From the NCBI GenBank assembly GCA_022984795.1, contig JALIHJ010000050.1, forward strand, positions 124,001 to 188,000: a stretch of 64,000 bases of DNA, read 5' to 3'. This DNA is from Fabrea salina. Lineage: Eukaryota; Ciliophora; Heterotrichea; Heterotrichida; Fabreidae. The notes beneath the pieces were generated by a model. That model was not told the origin of the DNA, searched no databases, and saw only the letters and a program-made list of their open reading frames with translations. The translations under genes and the position numbers were made by a program. Of this stretch, positions 1 through 10,046 are shown one piece after another. Numbering within the stretch: position 1 is the stretch's first letter; each line of letters starts with the position of its first letter.

Positions 1-1
1 C

Positions 2-622
2 TCTTACGAAACAACCAGGGAAAAGCTTTACTTCAGCTTGCAAGAACTCAAAAACAAACTACCCCAAGTAATGATTTCAGGAATTCCAAGTATAGAAAGA
101 GCTGTGATCAACATGGACAAGTCAGGCACTAAATACAGCTTACTGGTTGAAGGCTACGGAATTGACGAAGTTATGCGCACTACTGGAGTCGACCACAGAG
201 CTTGTGTCACCAACCACGTTATGGAGACTGAAAGCATTTTGGGCATAGAAGCAGCAAGGAACACCATTATCAACGAAATAAAGTACACACTGAAAGAACA
301 CGGAATCTATGTAGACCCCAGACACATTTCTTTGGTAGCAGACGTGATGACCTTTAAAGGACAGGTCCTAGGAATCACTAGGTTCGGAGTTAGTAAAATG
401 CGCGAGTCCACTCTTATGCTTGCTTCCTTCGAAAAGACCACTGACCACTTGTTTGACTCTGCTTACAGAGGCACTGTGGACCCTATACAAGGAGTGTCTG
501 AAAGAATCATTATGGGCAAACCTGTTAGTTTGGGTTCGGGGTTCTGCTCACTGCTGTACATGCAAGGCCAGGAAAAGTCGAGAGTGCCTGCTTGGCGTAA
601 AAAACTTTTGTTATCTTCTTAG
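2..622 (+). CDS. POLR3A: RNA polymerase III largest subunit, C-terminal part (5' truncated by window)
   Basis: This is the last 206 residues of the RPC1 subunit of RNA polymerase III, which makes tRNA and 5S RNA in the nucleus. The frame is open from base 2 with no start codon, so the gene begins upstream. The segment carries the conserved C-terminal block of the family: LGIEAARNTIINEI, then a DPRHISL-type stretch, GITRFGVSKMRES, LASFEKTTDHLFDSA and GVSERIIMG. These match Pol III RPC1 better than RPB1, as there is no CTD heptad tail and the protein stops soon after the GSGFCSLLY segment, as RPC1 does. It ends in TAG. The next gene starts 6 bp later on the same strand. Confidence 0.93.
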   Translation, partial: SYETTREKLYFSLQELKNKLPQVMISGIPSIERAVINMDKSGTKYSLLVEGYGIDEVMRTTGVDHRACVTNHVMETESILGIEAARNTIINEIKYTLKEHGIYVDPRHISLVADVMTFKGQVLGITRFGVSKMRESTLMLASFEKTTDHLFDSAYRGTVDPIQGVSERIIMGKPVSLGSGFCSLLYMQGQEKSRVPAWRKKLLLSS

Positions 623-628
623 TTAAAC

Positions 629-1318
629 ATGGATGAAATAAGTGAGTTAATCCAGATTAAACAAAGAAGTGTTAAAGGACTGCTTAGGGACTTGAAAAGT
701 TTACTAGTTGAAGCCCAGGTTTTCCAGCCAAGAGGCCTGGCAATGGCACTTATACTGGGAATTGTGTTTAAAAACAATAAAAAGTGGTCTTTTAAGTACG
801 GATTCAGCATGCTTAGAGGACTGTTAAAAGACTACAACAGACAAGCTAAGCAAACTAACAGAAAAGGAACTTTAAAGTGCCTAAACGAAGTCTTCAAAAA
901 GAACTTAAGACTGCGTCTCCAAATGTTCCACAAAGCTGCAGCTCAGCACAAAGCACACTTAACTATTTTTCTGAAAGGAATCAGAACTATTTCAAAAGCA
1001 CTCAAAAGACTTGCACTCTCAAAGTGGAAAGTTACTTGTAAATACTCCAAAAAACCCATTAAGGCAACTCAGACACCTATTAAGTACAAGAAAGCTTCCC
1101 CTGTAAGATTTTGCAAAACTCCAAAGTTAAGTAGTGACTCTAGCACTCAGGCTTCTTCTAGGAGCTTGCACTCGCCTTGCAAAAACCTTTTTTTAAATTC
1201 AGTAGTACTGCCTAGCCCCACTTCCATCCACGACTACATTGACGACTTCACAGAACTCAGTCACCACAACCTCAAAGTTGTTTACCACAGCAAACTGAAT
1301 AATTCAAACTATAAATAA
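629..1318 (+). CDS. Basic protein of unknown function, 229 aa
   Basis: I do not recognise this protein. Its N-terminal half (about residues 1-140) is predicted to be mostly helical and rich in Lys and Arg. The C-terminal half is Ser/Thr/Pro-rich and looks disordered, with a short hydrophobic and acidic stretch near residues 185-210. There is no signal peptide or membrane span. The ATG is the first in frame after the RPC1 stop, and the TAA lies one base before the next gene's ATG, so the three same-strand genes are packed end to end. The base composition and codon use resemble the neighbours, so it is probably a real lineage-specific gene. Confidence 0.7.
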   Translation: MDEISELIQIKQRSVKGLLRDLKSLLVEAQVFQPRGLAMALILGIVFKNNKKWSFKYGFSMLRGLLKDYNRQAKQTNRKGTLKCLNEVFKKNLRLRLQMFHKAAAQHKAHLTIFLKGIRTISKALKRLALSKWKVTCKYSKKPIKATQTPIKYKKASPVRFCKTPKLSSDSSTQASSRSLHSPCKNLFLNSVVLPSPTSIHDYIDDFTELSHHNLKVVYHSKLNNSNYK

Positions 1319-1319
1319 A

Positions 1320-3620
1320 ATGGCTTCAGTTCCTAGAGAAGTTCTTAAGTGGATCCACAGTTTGGACTTAGCTTACAGTGTGAAGAACCCCAAAAGGGAC
1401 TTTGCAAATGGGTTTTTAATTGCAGAGATATTTTCAAGGTACTACCCAGACCAAATCAAAATGCACTCCTTCGACTCAGGAACCAACACTGCCAAGAAAC
1501 TTAGTAACTGGGAGTTACTAGAAAAGTTCTTCAGAAAAAACGAAATCCCTATTCCACGCAGCGACTGGGAACCTGTAGTATACAGTGCACCTGAAGCTGC
1601 TTCAGAACTCCTTAAGAAGATTTATAAAATTGTAACAGACAAAGATATCCCAGAACCCCCTGTTAAACCTCGTGCTCACGACAAAACTGAAAAAACTCAG
1701 TCCCTTCTGCTCAAGGAACCCAATGCTCCCCAAGTCAACGAAAAGTCAGTTTCTAAACAGCATCAGTTCCTTATTGAAGAAGAATCTGGGGAACTAGACA
1801 GTTCTGGCGACTTCATGAACTCCCAAAAAAGAATCCCTCGAGGAACTTCTAGACAAATGCAACCAAGTGGTTCCTCACAACTCATGGGAGTCGAAATCAG
1901 GGAAGTAGAAATCAGACCTGTTGAAAGAAGTTTAGTTCAAATCAAAGCTACCAAAAGCATGAGCATGCAAAGGAGCTCCAAAGAGCAGTCTATAAGGCCC
2001 TCTGAATCACCTCAAAAAAACCCAGGCACCGCTGAGCAAACCCTAACAGTTTCCAAACCCATTTCTGAAATCTTGCACGACTTGATTCTGGAAGCTTTAA
2101 GTTACTCTTCTAAGTCAGCAGCTGACTTAGGCTTTGAACCTTCAGTTAGTCAGTTTTTCAGGAACATACAGAATGTTCCTCCAGAAGTAGTGTCTGCTTA
2201 CTTTGAACACTTAAACAAGAAAAAAGAAGAGGTTTGCAATATGGTGCTGAAGAATCAACACGAGTTTTGGTACTTAGTGTCTTCAATGTTTCCTTCGGTT
2301 GAAAAACTGCCTTTTAACTGCGACCAGTTTCTTCTCATCATAGAGTCTTTGTCTTCCATTGGAGAACTTATGGCCCTCAACAGCCCCTCTGAAACCGAAA
2401 ACCTGTTTAACCAGCACTTGCTTGAAAAAGTAACTCAGCTCATGACAAAGAAGCCTGCTAAACGTGAAGTACTGTGTCACTTGTTTTATGCTTTTGTGCT
2501 TCCAGAGCCTCCAGCTAAGTTGCGGGCCATCCACAAATTATATCAGTCTTTAGGGAGTTACGAAGAGCTAGTTAAGTGCTTAGCCATTCTTATCAAGTAC
2601 GACAAAGAGTTTGACGAGGATCTCCACGACATCTTTGTGTACTACGGACTCTTGGGACTTGAACACCCTTCTGCTTACGTGCGGACTGCTGCCTTGGCTA
2701 TTTTCTCCCAACTCACTACTTTAAAGCACGCTGCTGTGTTAGGCATAGTTCCCCAGCTCAGAGCCCTCAGTTCAGACCCTTGGTGGGAAGTAAGGGCCCA
2801 AGTAGTGCAGTGTTCTGGGACCTTGTTGTCTTACCTCGACCAAGACACAGAAGACACGAAAGACCAAGTTTACGCCTTGCAAGAAGCTGTGCTTGGAGCT
2901 TTCCACCCCTTTGCTAACAAAAACATTTTAAGAGTGGGTTTGGTTTACTTAGCACCTGCGCTTCAAAACCATAAAGAACTGCGTAAAGTTTACTTGGACT
3001 GCTTGTTGCAGATGCCTGAAGAGGTTTTAAAGGTGCTTTTAGAAACAAGCATGCAAGACTCCCAAAACTTAATGGAAGAAGGAATGTTTGTGCTAGGCAG
3101 TAACACTCAGAGGTACAAACTAGGAGGCTGTCCTTTAGTATGGGAACCTGGAGTTATTGCAAGTCAACTTGCTGAAGAAGTTAAAAACAACCACGAAAAC
3201 TTAGAATCAAGCCACGTAGAAATCCTGAAAGCAGCCATGCAGAGCAAACTAGAAAAAAAGGACCTTTGGATAGAAGTTTTTGAAAAACTCCAAGAGTACT
3301 TGTTTGTGGGGTTGTGTGACTTAGAAATCTGTAATAGTGTAAAAGAGGTTCTTTACATCTTTTTGACTGACCCTCTTATATATGACACTACAATTGTTTC
3401 TTCCAAAGAAACTCTGTTGAAAGCTATGAACTTAGTGTACTCCTCCACTAAAGACCAAGAATGCTGGGATGCCACAGAGTCACTTCTCAGAGACCTTTAC
3501 AGCTCCCAAATCAAAACTATCCAAGACCACGTCAAAGTTCTTTTAAGGGCTTTTGAAACAAAGTACTCTGAGATATTTTCTGAGTCGCCTTTACCTAACT
3601 TAGTTAAAGAAATTGCATAA
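1320..3620 (+). CDS. CH-domain protein of SPATA4 type with helical-repeat C-terminus
   Basis: The first ~110 residues form a calponin-homology-like domain of the sperm/flagellum class. The motifs REVLKWIHSLDL, RDFANGFLIAEIFSRYYP and LSNWELLEKFF closely follow human SPATA4. A Ser/Pro-rich linker (about residues 120-250) joins it to a long alpha-helical region (about 260-760) that looks like HEAT/ARM repeats. SPATA4/SPEF-type CH domains bind microtubules in axonemes, so a ciliary microtubule role is likely. That role is inferred from the domain, not shown here. The repeats make it much longer than SPATA4 itself. The start ATG directly follows the previous TAA, and the gene converges on the coiled-coil gene 17 bp away. 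Confidence 0.8.
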   Translation: MASVPREVLKWIHSLDLAYSVKNPKRDFANGFLIAEIFSRYYPDQIKMHSFDSGTNTAKKLSNWELLEKFFRKNEIPIPRSDWEPVVYSAPEAASELLKKIYKIVTDKDIPEPPVKPRAHDKTEKTQSLLLKEPNAPQVNEKSVSKQHQFLIEEESGELDSSGDFMNSQKRIPRGTSRQMQPSGSSQLMGVEIREVEIRPVERSLVQIKATKSMSMQRSSKEQSIRPSESPQKNPGTAEQTLTVSKPISEILHDLILEALSYSSKSAADLGFEPSVSQFFRNIQNVPPEVVSAYFEHLNKKKEEVCNMVLKNQHEFWYLVSSMFPSVEKLPFNCDQFLLIIESLSSIGELMALNSPSETENLFNQHLLEKVTQLMTKKPAKREVLCHLFYAFVLPEPPAKLRAIHKLYQSLGSYEELVKCLAILIKYDKEFDEDLHDIFVYYGLLGLEHPSAYVRTAALAIFSQLTTLKHAAVLGIVPQLRALSSDPWWEVRAQVVQCSGTLLSYLDQDTEDTKDQVYALQEAVLGAFHPFANKNILRVGLVYLAPALQNHKELRKVYLDCLLQMPEEVLKVLLETSMQDSQNLMEEGMFVLGSNTQRYKLGGCPLVWEPGVIASQLAEEVKNNHENLESSHVEILKAAMQSKLEKKDLWIEVFEKLQEYLFVGLCDLEICNSVKEVLYIFLTDPLIYDTTIVSSKETLLKAMNLVYSSTKDQECWDATESLLRDLYSSQIKTIQDHVKVLLRAFETKYSEIFSESPLPNLVKEIA

Positions 3621-3637
3621 CTAACTTAGTTAATCCA

Positions 3638-4897
3638 TTACATGTATCTGTTAGCGCGGGCTCCAGCAGCAGGTTTTTCGTAAGAGCCAAGTGGACTGAC
3701 TTTGTTGGGTTTTTCAAAAGGGTCGAAGTTCTTGTTGCGGTTAGTTGTGATAGGAGTGTTGGTGCCAGACCCGTAAAACTTACGTGCGTTTTCTTCCCAA
3801 GAGCTGTTTGAACTAGGTTTTAGCATGCTTTGGGCTCCTCTTTGTAGTTGTGAACGGCCGTCATCCAAAACATGTTTGTTGAGGCGTCTTTCGTGTTCAG
3901 AGAGTTTGTAGGTGCTTAGTTTTAAGTCTTGGTTAATGGCAGCCTGAGTTTTTAGTTGTTCTTTGTACTGCATTTGGGCCATTTTGCGTTGTTGTTCTCT
4001 TTCGGCTTCAATTCTTTTGCTTTCGTAGATTTTTCTGTCAAGTTCGCCAGCTTCTTTCAAAAAGTTGTCCTTTTGGTACCTTTTCTGGATTTCTTTTTCT
4101 TCAAGTTGGGCTCTTAAGGTTTGGTTTACGTTGCTGATGTTTTGTTCTCTTAAGCGTCTTTCGTATTCTTCTTTTTGGGCTTGAAGAGCTTGTTGGTTTT
4201 GAACGTTGCGTTCAATCCACTCGTTGATTTGGTGGTCTTTTTGGTTAACTTTGGAAGCCACTGACTGGTTGTAGCGCATGAATTGGTTATGCTGGTCTTC
4301 GCTGAGTTTTCGGTAGTACTCTCTGTACTGTCTTTCTTTTTCTTCTTCGCGAGCAGCGCGCTGCCTAGCTAGTTCTAGGTCGTAATTTTTTTCCTGTTCG
4401 AACTGTTGTCTTCTTTGGAGTTCTTGATGGTAGCGCATGTTGCGTACAGCTTCTTCTTCAGCTTTGAGGCGTTCTTTGAATTCCATCTGACGGCGTTTTT
4501 CTTCGTCCATTTGGGCTTTGACTCTTTGGAGTTGGAGTTCTTCTTCTTGTTTTTTGGTGAGTTTTTCTTGTTGGTCTCTTTGCTTTAAAAAGTTGTGGTG
4601 GTTCATGTAGTCTTCTGCCATGTACTTTTTGAGTTCGGCTTCTTGCATGCGTTTTTCAGTTTCTTGTTCTTTGAATATCTGAAGGCGGTGGGATAGTTCG
4701 CTGGCTTCTTGTTCTTTTTGTTTGCGTTCTTGTTCGCGTTGCATTTCTCTGAGTTTTTGTTGGAATTCTAGGTCACGCCTGTACAGTTCTTTTTCTTGCC
4801 GCATGCGTTCTCGTTCTTCTGCTTCGCGTTGTTTGTTTATTTCGGCTTGTTTTTGTATTACAACTCCCCACTCGTCAGCTGGTCTTCTGTATGCCAT
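3638..4897 (-). CDS. Long Glu/Gln/Arg-rich coiled-coil protein, 419 aa
   Basis: Residues ~15-340 are a nearly unbroken charged coiled coil dominated by E, Q, R and K, of trichohyalin-like composition. Heptad-like segments include repeated REQ/KEQE runs. A short conserved-looking N-terminus (MAYRRPADEW) precedes it. The last ~80 residues are less charged, with Ser, Asn and Pro, and are probably disordered. There is no membrane span. Such proteins in ciliates are often parts of the basal body, cortex or striated rootlets, but nothing here proves that. The composition makes homology calls unreliable. Two short AT-rich spacers flank it. Confidence 0.8.
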   Translation of the reverse strand: MAYRRPADEWGVVIQKQAEINKQREAEERERMRQEKELYRRDLEFQQKLREMQREQERKQKEQEASELSHRLQIFKEQETEKRMQEAELKKYMAEDYMNHHNFLKQRDQQEKLTKKQEEELQLQRVKAQMDEEKRRQMEFKERLKAEEEAVRNMRYHQELQRRQQFEQEKNYDLELARQRAAREEEKERQYREYYRKLSEDQHNQFMRYNQSVASKVNQKDHQINEWIERNVQNQQALQAQKEEYERRLREQNISNVNQTLRAQLEEKEIQKRYQKDNFLKEAGELDRKIYESKRIEAEREQQRKMAQMQYKEQLKTQAAINQDLKLSTYKLSEHERRLNKHVLDDGRSQLQRGAQSMLKPSSNSSWEENARKFYGSGTNTPITTNRNKNFDPFEKPNKVSPLGSYEKPAAGARANRYM

Positions 4898-4930
4898 TTA
4901 TAACTGTTACTAATTTAGGTATTGTACAAA

Positions 4931-5362
4931 CTAGTACCTTAACTTAAAAATTAAACGCGTAAACAGCACAGAAGCTAGTTCTACTGCAAAAGGAATAAAC
5001 GAGCCAAAAGCAAATATGTACCAAATAACTAAGTAGTTCCAGTTCAGCAAGTAAAACCAAATCAGCGCCAAAACACCTACTCCATGGAAAAACACCGAAG
5101 CTATACTCACTGAGTCAAAGTTAATAGTCATTCCAATAAACAGCACTGCCAACTCAAACAGAAGAAACCCTACCATGAAACTCAAGCAACTCAGCATAGA
5201 AGCTTCTGCGTTTTCAAACTCTGAGTCACTTGGCCGGGCGTCTTTTTTGACTCCAGCGTAGATGTTGTCTTCTCGGGTGTAGTACAGCACTATAACTAAA
5301 AAAAGGTGCCCCAGCAGCACCAAGAACTTGCTTTTAATAAGTGTTTCTGTTGTTTGGTTCAT
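4931..5362 (-). CDS. TMEM107: Transition-zone membrane protein TMEM107
   Basis: This 143-aa protein has four hydrophobic segments (about residues 12-28, 57-78, 86-106 and 110-135), the size and topology of TMEM107. Conserved landmarks are the N-terminal KSKFLVLLGHL, the short YYTREDNI loop and the WYIFAFGS segment in the last helix. In animals TMEM107 is part of the MKS module at the ciliary transition zone and helps control which membrane proteins enter the cilium. Finding it in a ciliate fits the organism. It is transcribed divergently from TBCD, and the two start codons are only 23 bp apart. Confidence 0.85.
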   Translation of the reverse strand: MNQTTETLIKSKFLVLLGHLFLVIVLYYTREDNIYAGVKKDARPSDSEFENAEASMLSCLSFMVGFLLFELAVLFIGMTINFDSVSIASVFFHGVGVLALIWFYLLNWNYLVIWYIFAFGSFIPFAVELASVLFTRLIFKLRY

Positions 5363-5385
5363 TTTTCTAAGTGCGGCAATAAAAG

Positions 5386-8300
5386 ATGGAAGAGTCCGAA
5401 ATCCTAGGCCTGCACAATGCCTACCGCGAAAAATACGAACAGTGCTTTGAAACCAACACCAAAACGTTTGTAGCCGAAAGCGAGGTTGTTCAGAAGTACC
5501 TCCAGGACTTAATGCTCCACAGCTTGGGAGAAGGCCCTTTAAGTTCCCACAAAGAAGCTTTTGAATTGAAAAACAGATGCATATTTATACTTGAACAGTA
5601 CCAGGAACAACCAGGACTCCTAGACCCCCACTTGGAAACTTGGGTCACGCCTATGATGAACCAGGTTTACGAAGCTATTACTAACAAAGGCGACCCTCAC
5701 TTTTTGCTTGAACTTGTGTACGTGCTTTGCAAAGTCAGAGGTCACAAAACCGTAGTGAAGTTCTTTCCCCACGAAGCCTACCACTTAGAGCCTGTGTTTG
5801 AGTACCTTACAACTCTGACCGACAGTGCTGTTTGGCAAAGTCAGTATTCTTTGTTGGTGTGGTTGAGTATGGTGGTTCTAGTGCCTTTTGACCTAGATTC
5901 TATTGACTCCTCAGGGAACTTGATTCCTAGCATCGTAACCCACGCTAAGCAGTTCATGGAACACACTGGAAGACCCAGAGAAGCAGCTGGAATTATGCTG
6001 GCGAAACTACTGACCAGACCTGACATCCAGTCAAGAGGCTTTTTGCAAGAATTCATTAACTGGGCTATTGAAGTTAAAAACACTGACCAAGAGTTTTTGA
6101 AGCTAGGCACTATGCTTACCTTAGTTGAGATCTTTTCGCACGGACAAAGGTCAGAACTCCTAAGTTACATTCCTAGCGTAGCAAGTTTGCTTGAAACTGA
6201 AGGCAACGAAACTATGTTTGTAAGGCAACTGAAAGTTAAGTTAGCAGGAAGGCTAGCTTTAACTCAACTAAGGCCTATAATAGCTTCTTGGAGGTACCAC
6301 AGAGGCTCTCGGTCCTTAGCTGCTGACCTTCAAAGCGTTTCAGAAAGCGTAAAGATCATGACTAACTCTTACCAGTACACCGTTAAGTCCAAAGAAAATA
6401 CCCAGGAAGAAGACCAGTCTGGAATGGACGAAGACGTTAACTTCGAACTTTTAGAGGGACAGATCGACGCACTGCTCGAAGGACTCAGAGACAAAGACAA
6501 CGTAGTAAGGTGGAGTGCTGCTAAAGCAGTTGGCAGAATCACTGGCAGACTCGACCAAGAACTTGGCGACGACATTGTAGAGCAAGTCATTAAACTTTTC
6601 AGCCCGACTGAAACAGACTCTGCCTGGCACGGAGGCTGCCTAGCCCTTGCAGAACTCGCCAGAAGAGGCTTGTTACTTACGCATCGACTAGACGAAGTGT
6701 TTCCACTGATCTACCAAGCCCTGCTTTACGACAAGAAGCAAGGAAACCACTCAATAGGTGCCCACGTAAGGGACGCAGCGTGCTACGTAGCTTGGTCTTT
6801 CGCAAGAGCTTATGCTCCCCAAGACATGCAGAAGCACCTCCACGACTTAGCTAGACACCTTTTGATTGTAGCTTTGTTTGACAGAGAAATTAACTGCAGA
6901 AGAGCAGCTTCAGCTGCTTTCCAAGAACACGTAGGCCGCCAAGGAAGCTTTCCTCATGGAATTGACATTCTGACTGAAGCAGACTACTTTACTTTAGGCA
7001 ACAGAAACCACGCCTATTTGCAAGTAAGTTGCTTTGTGGCACAGTACCCAGAATACCTGCACTGCTTGATAGACCACTTAGTGGACGTTAAGTTGAAGCA
7101 CTGGGACATTGTGATCAGACAGTTAGCTGCTTGTGCACTTTCAGTACTGGCGCCCTTCGACCCTAATTACTACCTTACAAAGGTAATGCCTAAGTTGATT
7201 CCACTCACAGTAGACAACAACTTAGTAGTAAGGCACGGAGCTATTTTAGGTGTAGCTGAGATCTTACTAGGCATGGCTGGCAAAAGTGCCCAGAACAACG
7301 ACCCCAAAACTATTGAAAAGATGATATACAAGCACTCAGTTAACTACTACTTGTTAAAGTCAACCGAAGAACTTACTGAGTCAGAAAAGGCTGTGCTTTC
7401 TGACAGCGAAAACCGCCAAAAATTCAAAGAACTGTACAACAACATCCAGACAAAGCACCACCTAGACAAAATATCACCTGAAATGTTTAGCAGCATCAAA
7501 GAAATCATTTTTAACATTGAGAAAAAAAGACTTTACCGAGGCAAAGGTGGACAAATAATTAGGTCTGCTGTTTGCAGGTTCATTGAGTGCTTGGCTAAGT
7601 CAGAAATTGTTCTAAACACCAGAGAAATAGTTAAACTCCAGGAAACACTTAACGACTGCATCATGCACACTGCAGCAGAAATCCAAGATGCCTCTGCTGC
7701 TGCTATAATAGAGTTCAGCCAAGTTTACCACAACTCTCCAGGCAAAGCTTTAGTGGACAAAACCCTTTTAGTTTGTATTAAAAACTTAAATGACTTCTGC
7801 AACAACAAAGAAGTTCCAGCCAACATTTCCAGAGGGTCTGCTTTGGCTTTGGGGTGCTTTAGTTACTCGCTTATTACAGTGAATCCCCAAAAAATAGTTA
7901 CTACTCTTGTGAACACCACTAAAATCAAAGGAACGGAGTCTGACGACGCTGAAACCCGGAAAAACGCAGCTCGTTCTTTGGGCCAGTTGGTGATTAGTGT
8001 AGTTGAAGCAAGGAGGGTGCCTAATCCCGGAGATGTAAGTTTTGAAGGCGAAAGGGAACTTCAAACCTTTGACATGAGTTTAGTTACGAGCATACTTGAC
8101 TGTTTGTTTAGCTGCAGTGAAGACTACAGTACTGACAAAAGAGGCGACGTCGGGAGTTGGGTAAGGGGTGCTTCTATGCAGTCCATACTAAGTATTTGCC
8201 AAACCAAAGTTAGCATTTCTGAAGACTACTGGAGAGGAGTAGTTGGAGTCTTGCTTAGACAGATTGTTGAAAAAATAGACAGACTCAGACAAATTGCTGG

Positions 8301-9231
8301 GGACATTTTAACTACAATTCTGAAGAACTTCAGTCTTCCAGAGTGGAGTGAAGTCCTTAAAAAGACTTTTGTGGAGAACAAGGACTACTTGGAGTCCTTT
8401 AGACAACACCAAGAAAAAACGCAAAAGGCTGAAGAACTCCCTGACCAGTCAGAGATGCCTGTGCAGTCCTCAACTACTCACTATGAAAGGTCTAACCTTT
8501 GGAGTGTTCCTAACTTTACTTATCCTTTGGTAGTTCCACTTTTAGAAATGCCTGAGTTCAGAAGGGACTTAGTAAGGGGACTAGTAGTGAGTGTGGGAGG
8601 AATCACTGAGTCCACTGTAAGGAGCTCTTCACAGGAACTAGTGAAGCTGATTAGAAAGAGCCTTGGGCTTTCCTGGGACATGCTAGCCGTCTACAAAGAA
8701 CGCGAAGAAAGACTCCACATTCCTTTTATGAAGACTTGGAGTATCCTTCTCAGAGACGTTCCTGAACTCCACACCCAAGAAAACTTTGGCCCTGAACTCA
8801 TGGGGACCACCCAAAACATCATAAGAGGGAGCAAAGACATCCACAAGTGGCTTGCATGTGTAGGAGTGTTCACTGGACTGCTTGACAATTCTGAGTGCTT
8901 CAAAGAGGCACTTCGTGTGATCTTAGGGTGCTTGGGACAAGCCTTTCCGAAAGTAAGACACTTGGCAGCTCAGAACTTGTACAACTACTTGTTAGGAGTG
9001 ACTTCTCACACACAAATTTGTGAGTCTGAAGAAGACTTTAACAAAATAACGTCCCTGCTGATAGGCACTTCTTGGGTACTGAGTGTCAAGGAAATCAGGC
9101 CTGTAAGGAACCAGATTTTTGAAATACTAGGGATGGAGCCCCCCAAAGTCAAGGTTGAAGCCAAACAAGAAGAAACTAAGAAAGAAGAAGATGAAAGCTA
9201 CCAGTCTTTAGTAAGGGAAATGGGTTACTAA
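5386..9231 (+). CDS. TBCD: Tubulin-specific chaperone D
   Basis: This is the 1281-aa tubulin folding cofactor D, which holds beta-tubulin in the TBCD-TBCE-alpha/beta assembly complex and acts with Arl2. The length fits the family (~1190 aa in human). Diagnostic HEAT-repeat motifs are visible: RWSAAKAVGRIT, DSAWHGGCLALAELARRG, GAHVRDAACYVAWSFARAY and NCRRAASAAFQEHVGRQG. Near the C-terminus there is RGLVVSVGGITEST. The final ~25 residues are a Lys/Glu tail. No intron is needed: the frame is open throughout and conserved blocks run unbroken. It ends 6 bp short of the convergent ceramidase gene. Confidence 0.97.
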   Translation: MEESEILGLHNAYREKYEQCFETNTKTFVAESEVVQKYLQDLMLHSLGEGPLSSHKEAFELKNRCIFILEQYQEQPGLLDPHLETWVTPMMNQVYEAITNKGDPHFLLELVYVLCKVRGHKTVVKFFPHEAYHLEPVFEYLTTLTDSAVWQSQYSLLVWLSMVVLVPFDLDSIDSSGNLIPSIVTHAKQFMEHTGRPREAAGIMLAKLLTRPDIQSRGFLQEFINWAIEVKNTDQEFLKLGTMLTLVEIFSHGQRSELLSYIPSVASLLETEGNETMFVRQLKVKLAGRLALTQLRPIIASWRYHRGSRSLAADLQSVSESVKIMTNSYQYTVKSKENTQEEDQSGMDEDVNFELLEGQIDALLEGLRDKDNVVRWSAAKAVGRITGRLDQELGDDIVEQVIKLFSPTETDSAWHGGCLALAELARRGLLLTHRLDEVFPLIYQALLYDKKQGNHSIGAHVRDAACYVAWSFARAYAPQDMQKHLHDLARHLLIVALFDREINCRRAASAAFQEHVGRQGSFPHGIDILTEADYFTLGNRNHAYLQVSCFVAQYPEYLHCLIDHLVDVKLKHWDIVIRQLAACALSVLAPFDPNYYLTKVMPKLIPLTVDNNLVVRHGAILGVAEILLGMAGKSAQNNDPKTIEKMIYKHSVNYYLLKSTEELTESEKAVLSDSENRQKFKELYNNIQTKHHLDKISPEMFSSIKEIIFNIEKKRLYRGKGGQIIRSAVCRFIECLAKSEIVLNTREIVKLQETLNDCIMHTAAEIQDASAAAIIEFSQVYHNSPGKALVDKTLLVCIKNLNDFCNNKEVPANISRGSALALGCFSYSLITVNPQKIVTTLVNTTKIKGTESDDAETRKNAARSLGQLVISVVEARRVPNPGDVSFEGERELQTFDMSLVTSILDCLFSCSEDYSTDKRGDVGSWVRGASMQSILSICQTKVSISEDYWRGVVGVLLRQIVEKIDRLRQIAGDILTTILKNFSLPEWSEVLKKTFVENKDYLESFRQHQEKTQKAEELPDQSEMPVQSSTTHYERSNLWSVPNFTYPLVVPLLEMPEFRRDLVRGLVVSVGGITESTVRSSSQELVKLIRKSLGLSWDMLAVYKEREERLHIPFMKTWSILLRDVPELHTQENFGPELMGTTQNIIRGSKDIHKWLACVGVFTGLLDNSECFKEALRVILGCLGQAFPKVRHLAAQNLYNYLLGVTSHTQICESEEDFNKITSLLIGTSWVLSVKEIRPVRNQIFEILGMEPPKVKVEAKQEETKKEEDESYQSLVREMGY

Positions 9232-9237
9232 GTATAA

Positions 9238-10020
9238 CTAAGCAGCTTGCTTGATTGTAGGGCACTTAAGAATGTAGCCTTCAAGAGTAAGCTTCATGTT
9301 TCCGTGCTTGGCTCTTCTAAGCATCACTTCAAACATTAGTGAGTAGTGACAGCAGCAAGACATAAACATATGCCACCAAGAGTGGAACTGAGGGTTAACT
9401 ACTGTAAAGTACTCACAGAAGTGTATGTCGGTCAAAAAGCACATAAAAGCAACTATCTGGCACGCAAAGTACACCTTAAGCATCATTAAAGTGGTTTTAT
9501 TCCCAAATTTGTATTGAAAGTAAAACATGCACAGAAAGTTAACAGTCAGCATAAACCCAAAGTTAACCTGAAACACCAAAACAAAAGAGTTGAAGCTGTG
9601 CACCAAAGTCCACAAAAACGTATACAGCACAAAAAACAAAGCTAGTTCTTTGCGCCTAATCCATATTTTGTCTTCTAAGGTTAAGTAACAATAAATAGCT
9701 GCCCCTGCTACCCACATCATGGGTACTTCATCGTACATTTGGTTCTCGTACTTAAGTGTCCCGTGGAAGGCTGCAGACCCGAGCCCTACAATTATGAACA
9801 AAACTGCAATGAACCGTTCAATCACCTCCCCTTTAAGATCTTTCAGGACCCACAAATTCAGTAGTCCAACTGCAGAAAAAGCCAAGCTTGAAAGTGCGTT
9901 CCAAAACTCTACTACGTACTCAGACACTTCGTAGTTTTTTTCACACCAGTCAATGCTTGCTGTCATAGGGTCCCAATACCTGCTCATATTTAGTATGGTG
10001 ACATCACTAGTATGTCTCAT
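9238..10020 (-). CDS. ACER: Alkaline ceramidase (membrane CREST-family hydrolase)
   Basis: This 260-aa polytopic membrane protein hydrolyses ceramide to sphingosine and fatty acid, probably in the ER or Golgi. Signature motifs are SIDWCEKNYEVSEYV near the N-terminus, the E-x-WN motif, the S-x3-H metal motif around SAAFHGTLKYENQMYDEVPM, and the C-terminal FHSWWHMFMSC block that carries the other zinc-binding histidines. About seven hydrophobic segments are seen. An in-frame ATG 11 codons in (base 9987) would also give a full domain, so the first ATG is not certain. The gene stops next to TBCD and starts 26 bp after the BTB gene's stop. Confidence 0.92.
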   Translation of the reverse strand: MRHTSDVTILNMSRYWDPMTASIDWCEKNYEVSEYVVEFWNALSSLAFSAVGLLNLWVLKDLKGEVIERFIAVLFIIVGLGSAAFHGTLKYENQMYDEVPMMWVAGAAIYCYLTLEDKIWIRRKELALFFVLYTFLWTLVHSFNSFVLVFQVNFGFMLTVNFLCMFYFQYKFGNKTTLMMLKVYFACQIVAFMCFLTDIHFCEYFTVVNPQFHSWWHMFMSCCCHYSLMFEVMLRRAKHGNMKLTLEGYILKCPTIKQAA

Positions 10021-10046
10021 GTTTACATAAAGGTGAGAGTTATTAT

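Noticed and set aside
8572-8587. A 16-nt GT...AG segment within TBCD that could be an intron
   Set aside because: Reading through gives the conserved RGLVVSVGGITEST block, and the segment is not 15 nt with the consensus.
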